Assembly: GCA_029857975.1 (NCBI GenBank)
Contig: JAOUFX010000047.1
Coordinates: 1-10,567 of the forward strand
Reading direction: 5' to 3'
Source: Deltaproteobacteria bacterium
Lineage (GTDB): Bacteria > Desulfobacterota > SM23-61
Length of the DNA: 10,567 bases
Shown: positions 6,822-10,567 of the stretch, in pieces
Numbering within the stretch: the first letter of the stretch is position 1
How the letters are laid out: each line of letters opens with the position of its first letter
Program-made: the position numbers and the translations under genes
The notes under the pieces: model-generated
The model's database searches: none
What the model saw: the letters and a program-made list of their open reading frames with translations, nothing else
Told to the model about the DNA's origin: nothing

Positions 6822-7988
6822 TGAATAAAAGTCTGTGATGGCCTGTACCACCTTCCGCTGTTGGGCCCATGTCAGTTCGGGGTAAATAGGTATCGCCATG
6901 GTTTCCCGAGCAGCCCGCTCCGATTCTGGTAGGTCGCCCACACGATAACCCAGATTACGGTAACATTCCTGCAGGTGAAGAGGAACCGGATAGTAAACTT
7001 CACTCCCGATTCCCTCCTGGGCCAGATGTTCTCGGAGGGTATCCCTTTTTCGGGTGCGGACGACAAACTGATTAAAAATATGATAACAATCTTTTTTTAT
7101 CTCCGGAAGGGAAAGAAGGGTCGGCTGTAACCCGGCTGCGGCAAAAAGGAGGCGATACCGGTCGGCGTTTTTTCTCCGTCTGGCGGTCCATTGATTTAAA
7201 TATTTTAATTTCACGCGCAGAACAGCAGCTTGCAAAGCATCCAAGCGGCTGCAGATTCCGATCTGCCGGTGATGATATTTATATTCGGACCCATGAACCC
7301 GCAGCATTCGAATTTTTTCGGCCAGATTCCGATCGCGGGTGACCACCATCCCCCCATCGCCAAAACCACCGAGGTTCTTGCTGGGGTAGAAAGAAAAGCA
7401 CCCCAGGTCCCCTACGGTTCCGGCCATCCATTCTTTTGGACAACTTTGAACGCCACCTATTGAATTCACGCTTTGTCTGGCCCCCAGCGCTTGGGCTGCA
7501 TCTTCCACCACTCGCAATTCATACCTTCGGGCAATTTCCATGATTGCTGCCATGTCCGCCATTTGGCCGAATAAATGCACGGGAATGATCACTGTAGGCC
7601 GTTCTTTTTTCCGACGAATTTTCCGCAGGTAATCCACAAGTTTGTTGGGATCGAGGTTATAGGTATGCGGATCAATATCTAAATAAATCGGAATAGCTCC
7701 CAGCCTGGAGATGGAACCTCCCGTTGAGAAAAAGGTATAAGAAACCGTAACGACCCGATCCCCCGCCTTCACACCCAGAGCCATCAAAGAAAGTAGCAAC
7801 GCATCCGTCCCTGAAGCTACACCGAGGGCATGGGGAACTCGCAAAAAAGAGCTTACTTCTCTTTCAAAGTTATCTACCATGGGGCCGAGTATAAAAACCT
7901 GGCTCTCCAATACCTCCCGGACTGCCTGATATACTTCGTCCCGGATCTTCCTAAACTGCTCCTTTAACTCTAAGAGGGGGACTTTCGT
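6777..7988 (-). CDS. DegT/DnrJ/EryC1/StrS sugar aminotransferase with apparent ACG start
   Basis: This PLP-dependent enzyme family transfers an amino group to a keto-sugar nucleotide, usually for O-antigen, capsule or glycan synthesis. Numbering from the ACG at 7988, the 403-residue protein has the family N-terminus KVPLLELKEQF, GTDALLLSL, VVEDAAQALGA and the PLP lysine in FSFYPSKNLGGFGDGG (K204). VHGSEYKYHHRQIG and EVYYPVPLHLQ are also family-like. There is no in-frame ATG or GTG near this point. The only other start-like codon is TTG at 8045, which has no ribosome site and would add 19 repeat-encoded residues. AGGAGG lies exactly five bases before the ACG. About 15 extra residues (around SVNSIGGVQSCPKEW) precede GTVGDLGCFSF. 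The last 15 or so residues are repeat-encoded. It probably works with the adjacent epimerase. Confidence 0.88.
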   Translation of the reverse strand, partial: TKVPLLELKEQFRKIRDEVYQAVREVLESQVFILGPMVDNFEREVSSFLRVPHALGVASGTDALLLSLMALGVKAGDRVVTVSYTFFSTGGSISRLGAIPIYLDIDPHTYNLDPNKLVDYLRKIRRKKERPTVIIPVHLFGQMADMAAIMEIARRYELRVVEDAAQALGARQSVNSIGGVQSCPKEWMAGTVGDLGCFSFYPSKNLGGFGDGGMVVTRDRNLAEKIRMLRVHGSEYKYHHRQIGICSRLDALQAAVLRVKLKYLNQWTARRRKNADRYRLLFAAAGLQPTLLSLPEIKKDCYHIFNQFVVRTRKRDTLREHLAQEGIGSEVYYPVPLHLQECYRNLGYRVGDLPESERAARETMAIPIYPELTWAQQRKVVQAITDFYSPQRTPRVQRKNKNN

Positions 7989-7993
7989 AGGCT

Positions 7994-7999
7994 CCTCCT
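7994..7999 (-). promoter_or_regulatory. Ribosome binding site deciding the aminotransferase start
   Basis: A full-consensus AGGAGG on the minus strand is followed by five bases (AGCCT) and then the ACG at 7988-7986. This places translation initiation at the ACG rather than at the TTG at 8045, which lies upstream of this site. Confidence 0.75.
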
Positions 8000-8017
8000 G
8001 GGCGAAAACCGATTCAC

Positions 8018-8206
8018 CGCAGAGTACGCGGAGACCGCCGAGCAAGAATTAAAATTAATTTGGACACCGATTTCCACAGATATTCATATTAATTTATTTT
8101 TTTCCATTGAATATCCTGAAAATCTGGGGTTACCCTGTTAGATATTAACATCTAACAGGGTGAATCTGTGTCCAAAAATAAATTTCCTCTACAATGAAAT
8201 TAAAAA
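8018..8206 (-). repeat. Dispersed palindromic repeat, copy 3 (upstream of aminotransferase)
   Basis: The core runs from TTGGACACCGATT (about 8060) to GAATCTGTGTCCAAAA (8162-8177), with a palindrome at 8133-8160 (perfect 11-bp arms CCCTGTTAGAT/ATCTAACAGGG, six-base loop, identical to copy 2). On the gene side it is preceded by three 9-bp units, CGCAGAGTA, CGCGGAGAC and CGCCGAGCA (8018-8044), and by AGCAAGAATTAAAATTAATT, which is shared with copy 1. On the far side it shares TTCCTNTACAATNAAATTA with copy 2. It has the same orientation as the other two copies relative to the downstream gene. Confidence 0.8.
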
Positions 8207-8211
8207 TCCGA

Positions 8212-8244
8212 ATGCAAAAAGAAAGCCAGGAGATCTCCTGGCTT
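8212..8244 (-). terminator. Rho-independent terminator after the DUF4013 gene
   Basis: A perfect 22-bp palindrome (8223-8244; arm AAGCCAGGAGA) starts 25 bp past the DUF4013 stop. On the minus strand it is followed directly by TCTTTTTGC. This is a strong stem with a short U-run and closes the envC-ctpA-DUF4013 unit, so the aminotransferase unit needs its own promoter downstream of it. Confidence 0.85.
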
Positions 8245-8268
8245 CTTTCCAGGCTCGCCCCCAATGCT

Positions 8269-8952
8269 TCACAATTCATCCTTCAGGGCTTCCCGGCAAA
8301 TCTCGCCGAAAAGGTTGGCCATGGACAAGCTCAAGTAAAAGAATCCAAAAGAATAAAGAATCCAGCCGATATAAAGGAGTTGAGTTTTTAAAAAAAGAAG
8401 GGCCAAGAATAAAACCAAACCGGCCACCCATCCAGAAAAATAATCACGTTGGACCAGCCAAATTTTTTCTACGATCCCCTTCCAACGGAAGGCCGCTGCC
8501 AAACCCTCTCCTTCCGAAGCATAAAGGGCCAGAGCCATGGGCAAAAGAAAGAACGCGACTAAGCCAATTCCCACTCCCAGGATGAGTAAAAATACTCCTA
8601 CAAAGGCAGCAAATCCTCCCCCATACCAAAGATTCAGCCCTAACCAATAAAGAATCCCTGGAACGATTCCATAACCTAGGGCGATTAAAAAAACGTATAA
8701 ACCACGCCGGAACAGGTCTCCCCATCCCTCCCATCCTGGCAGGGGCCCTTCCCTTCCTGCAAGATGACTGCGAAAAATTGTATAAGCATAACCGAGGGGG
8801 AAAAAAGAAAAAAGAAGCCAGAAAATGACCCCCAGGTAGGGAATGAATCCCATGGCAGCACCTATAAAATTTAAAACACCGCCCAGAATGAATTTCGGTC
8901 CCCACCCTTTTTCGGCAAACGGGTATTTTAGTGCTCTCTCCAAATTCCCCAT
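8269..8952 (-). CDS. DUF4013 family integral membrane protein
   Basis: This 227-residue protein is strongly hydrophobic. Membrane segments lie at roughly residues 21-60 (two passes), 84-106, 113-145 and 176-212. The N-terminal NLERALKYPF and the soluble loop GPLPGWEGWGDLFRRGL (69-85) match the pattern of DUF4013 proteins (ALKYPF near the start, then LPEW..WGDLF..GL). The function of the family is unknown. The ATG at 8952 lies 23 bp after the protease stop, with GGGAAAGG upstream, so it is likely cotranscribed with the protease. A strong terminator follows. It could affect envelope function, as its neighbours do, but only the position suggests that. Confidence 0.8.
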   Translation of the reverse strand: MGNLERALKYPFAEKGWGPKFILGGVLNFIGAAMGFIPYLGVIFWLLFSFFPLGYAYTIFRSHLAGREGPLPGWEGWGDLFRRGLYVFLIALGYGIVPGILYWLGLNLWYGGGFAAFVGVFLLILGVGIGLVAFFLLPMALALYASEGEGLAAAFRWKGIVEKIWLVQRDYFSGWVAGLVLFLALLFLKTQLLYIGWILYSFGFFYLSLSMANLFGEICREALKDEL

Positions 8953-8975
8953 TGCTTTACCTTTCCCAGGCTAAA

Positions 8976-10340
8976 TTAAGCCGCCTTTTTCTTGACCACT
9001 TTATTGAGGATCTTCCAAGTTTTTAAAAGTTCCAGAGCCCTTTCCAGAGGAGGATCTTCCGGGGCATCGGTGGTTAGCGCCGCTTCTCCCCTCTTCTTAT
9101 CGGGTACCTTTTCCAGAGATTCCTCAGGAATTTTTTCTAAAGGCTTGGCCGGTATATCCCCCGCGCCTCGAAGATGATGCTCCAAATCTTTTTCTCTAAG
9201 GAAACGCTGAGGGGAGCCTTTGCGAGCCGCCGGGGAAAGATCAGCCACGATAATGTCGGGAACAATTCCTTGCGCCTGAATGGAGCGTCCGTTGGGAGTA
9301 TAATAACGCGCGGTTGTCAACCGGACGGCCGACCCGTCCTCCAGGGGAATAATGGTTTGTACCGAGCCTTTACCGAAGGTGGGTGTACCCAAGATGACCG
9401 CCCGCCCATGGTCTTGCAGCGCACCGGCCACAATCTCAGAAGCGCTGGCACTTCCTGCGTTAACCAGTACCATCATCGGGTACTCGCGCATCTTCACCTT
9501 TTTCTGGGCGTAAAATTTCATCTTTTGACCTTCTACCCGCCCTTCGGTGTAAACGATCATTCCTGCTTCCAAAAATTCATCGGCTACTTTAACCGCTTGT
9601 TCTAAAAGTCCTCCCGGGTCATTGCGCAGGTCCAGGATTAATCCCTTCAGTGTTCCTTCCTTCGATTCCAGCTTCTCTAACGCCGCCTTCATGTCCGTAT
9701 GGGTTTTCTCAATGAACTGATTAATCTTTATGTAGCCATATCCCTCTTCAAGCATTTTCGAGCGCACGCTGCGGATAGGGATGATGGCCCGAGTTAAAGA
9801 AAGATCCTTGGGTTCGGTAAAGCCATTACGCATGATGGTGATGGTTACCTTGGTTCCTTCAGCGCCACGCATCAACTTTACCGCATCCATCAGATTCATG
9901 TCTTTGGTTGATTTTCCGCCAATGCGCAAGATCTGGTCTCCGCTTTGGATCCCGGCCCGGAAAGCTGGTGTGTCTTCTATGGGAGCGACGACGGTGAGAA
10001 CTTTGTCGCGAATCGTAATTTCGAAACCTACTCCGCCAAAGCTTCCTCTGGTCTCGGTCTGCATTTCTTTAAAAACATCCGGGGTCATGAAGGAACTATG
10101 CGGATCCAGGGTTTCCAACATTCCATTGATCGCCCCGTTGACCAAGTTATTGATTTTAACGGGTTCGACATAATTTTTTTCTACGAGCGCCAAGACATCT
10201 GCCAGGATTTTCAGCTTTTCATAGGTGGAATTGATGTCCGCACCCACACGGTGTACTTTGACCCCGCCTATAAACACTCCCAGGGCAAGGAAAAGGGCTA
10301 TGATGATTATGAATTGTTTCTTGGTTATCCAATTACGCAT
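8976..10340 (-). CDS. ctpA: S41 family C-terminal processing protease (CtpA/Prc type)
   Basis: Periplasmic CtpA-type serine proteases trim protein C-termini and in several bacteria degrade peptidoglycan hydrolases. The 454-residue protein starts with an uncleaved-looking signal anchor (about residues 9-27). A PDZ domain lies around 95-175 (GSFGGVGFEI, AGIQSGDQILRIGG). The S41 catalytic core follows, with LILDLRNDPGG (234-244), the nucleophile in NAGSASASE (S299), and K324 and Q328 in FGKGSVQ. The S-to-K spacing of 25 and K-to-Q spacing of four match Bacillus CtpB. YYTPNGRSIQAQGIVPDI is also conserved. A charged, proline-rich tail of about 85 residues ends in LERALELLKTWKI. AAAGGAG lies seven bases before the ATG. 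It sits 39 bp after an EnvC-like gene, a pairing seen in many proteobacteria and consistent with a role in cell separation. Confidence 0.95.
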   Translation of the reverse strand: MRNWITKKQFIIIIALFLALGVFIGGVKVHRVGADINSTYEKLKILADVLALVEKNYVEPVKINNLVNGAINGMLETLDPHSSFMTPDVFKEMQTETRGSFGGVGFEITIRDKVLTVVAPIEDTPAFRAGIQSGDQILRIGGKSTKDMNLMDAVKLMRGAEGTKVTITIMRNGFTEPKDLSLTRAIIPIRSVRSKMLEEGYGYIKINQFIEKTHTDMKAALEKLESKEGTLKGLILDLRNDPGGLLEQAVKVADEFLEAGMIVYTEGRVEGQKMKFYAQKKVKMREYPMMVLVNAGSASASEIVAGALQDHGRAVILGTPTFGKGSVQTIIPLEDGSAVRLTTARYYTPNGRSIQAQGIVPDIIVADLSPAARKGSPQRFLREKDLEHHLRGAGDIPAKPLEKIPEESLEKVPDKKRGEAALTTDAPEDPPLERALELLKTWKILNKVVKKKAA

Positions 10341-10379
10341 TGCTTTCTCCTTTCCACCCGTAATTCCTTTTCGAGTGGA

Positions 10380-10567
10380 TTACCGAACCCTTGGATGCGC
10401 CAACCATTCCAAGGGGTCCAGAGGTTTCCCTCTCTGGCGAATTTCAAAATAAAGACAGGGTCCTTTGAGGGAACCTGTATCTCCTACCAATGCTACGACT
10501 TCCCCCCCTCGAACTTCTGCGCCGACATTTTTCAGCAGAGCGGAAGCATGGCCAGACAAAGTATAAT
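10380..10567 (-). CDS. EnvC-like murein hydrolase activator, C-terminal fragment
   Basis: The frame enters from the window edge and ends with TAA at 10382-10380, giving the last 61 residues. The sequence includes VRGGEVVALVGDTGS, then GPCLYFEIRQRGKPLDP and LEWL at the end, which is the closing part of a LytM/M23 domain. In active M23 peptidases the penultimate strand carries a metal-binding HxH (HLHFE). Here the equivalent reads CLYFE, as in E. coli EnvC (SLYFE), so the domain is probably catalytically dead and activates amidases instead. The N-terminal coiled coils expected of EnvC lie outside the window. It precedes ctpA by 39 bp, probably in one operon. Confidence 0.88.
   Translation of the reverse strand, partial: YTLSGHASALLKNVGAEVRGGEVVALVGDTGSLKGPCLYFEIRQRGKPLDPLEWLAHPRVR

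Noticed and set aside
5601..8044. CRISPR-like arrays
   Set aside because: The units are 9-10 bp, contiguous and without unique spacers, and no cas gene is present.
7989..8045. N-terminal extension of the aminotransferase from TTG at 8045
   Set aside because: There is no ribosome site before this TTG, the 19 residues come from repeat DNA, and the consensus AGGAGG lies downstream of it, placed for the ACG at 7988.

Overview
The window is a chromosomal segment of about 10.6 kb. Every convincing gene lies on the minus strand, so transcription runs from high to low coordinates. The gene content (EnvC-like protein next to a CtpA-type protease, lepB-pyrR-pyrB-pyrC, greA with a TTG start) and the many short CACAGAG/ATCTGCG intergenic repeats point to a Gram-negative bacterium of the former Deltaproteobacteria (Desulfobacterota/Syntrophobacterales-like). 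That placement is inference from gene order and protein flavour, not from a marker gene.

In transcription order the layout is: (1) a cell-envelope unit: the 3' end of an EnvC/LytM-like murein hydrolase activator (10567-10380), a CtpA-type S41 protease (10340-8976) and a DUF4013 membrane protein (8952-8269), closed by a strong hairpin terminator (8244-8212). (2) Two surface-sugar genes: a DegT/DnrJ/EryC1/StrS aminotransferase (7988-6777) and an NAD-dependent sugar epimerase (6702-5722). (3) lepB (signal peptidase I, 5416-4787) followed 14 bp later by pyrR (4772-4224). (4) A pyrimidine unit: pyrB (3998-3000), pyrC (3003-1669, ATGA overlap) and a COG1313-type radical SAM protein (1688-768, 20-bp overlap with pyrC). 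(5) greA (483-10) after a 284-bp gap.

The gaps are as informative as the genes. Every longer gap is filled by short dispersed repeats. One family of about 115-150 bp occurs three times (near 4047-4200, 5437-5590 and 8018-8206), always in the same orientation and always just upstream of a gene group (pyrB, lepB, aminotransferase). It has GGACAC..GAT/ATCTG..CC ends and a near-perfect palindrome with CCTGTTAGAT arms. Other elements are built from 9-bp units (CRCAGAGNN) or 10-bp units (ATCTGYGNNN) and reach into the ends of coding regions, so that the aminotransferase C-terminus and the epimerase C-terminus appear to be encoded by repeat DNA.

The most unusual single point is the aminotransferase start. 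A perfect AGGAGG sits five bases before an ACG codon, exactly where the family's usual Met-Lys-Val-Pro-Leu-Leu begins, and there is no in-frame ATG or GTG nearby. It is either a non-canonical ACG start, a recent start-codon mutation, or a base error.

No defence system, CRISPR array, tRNA or rRNA was seen. The rest of the window is ordinary housekeeping genes.
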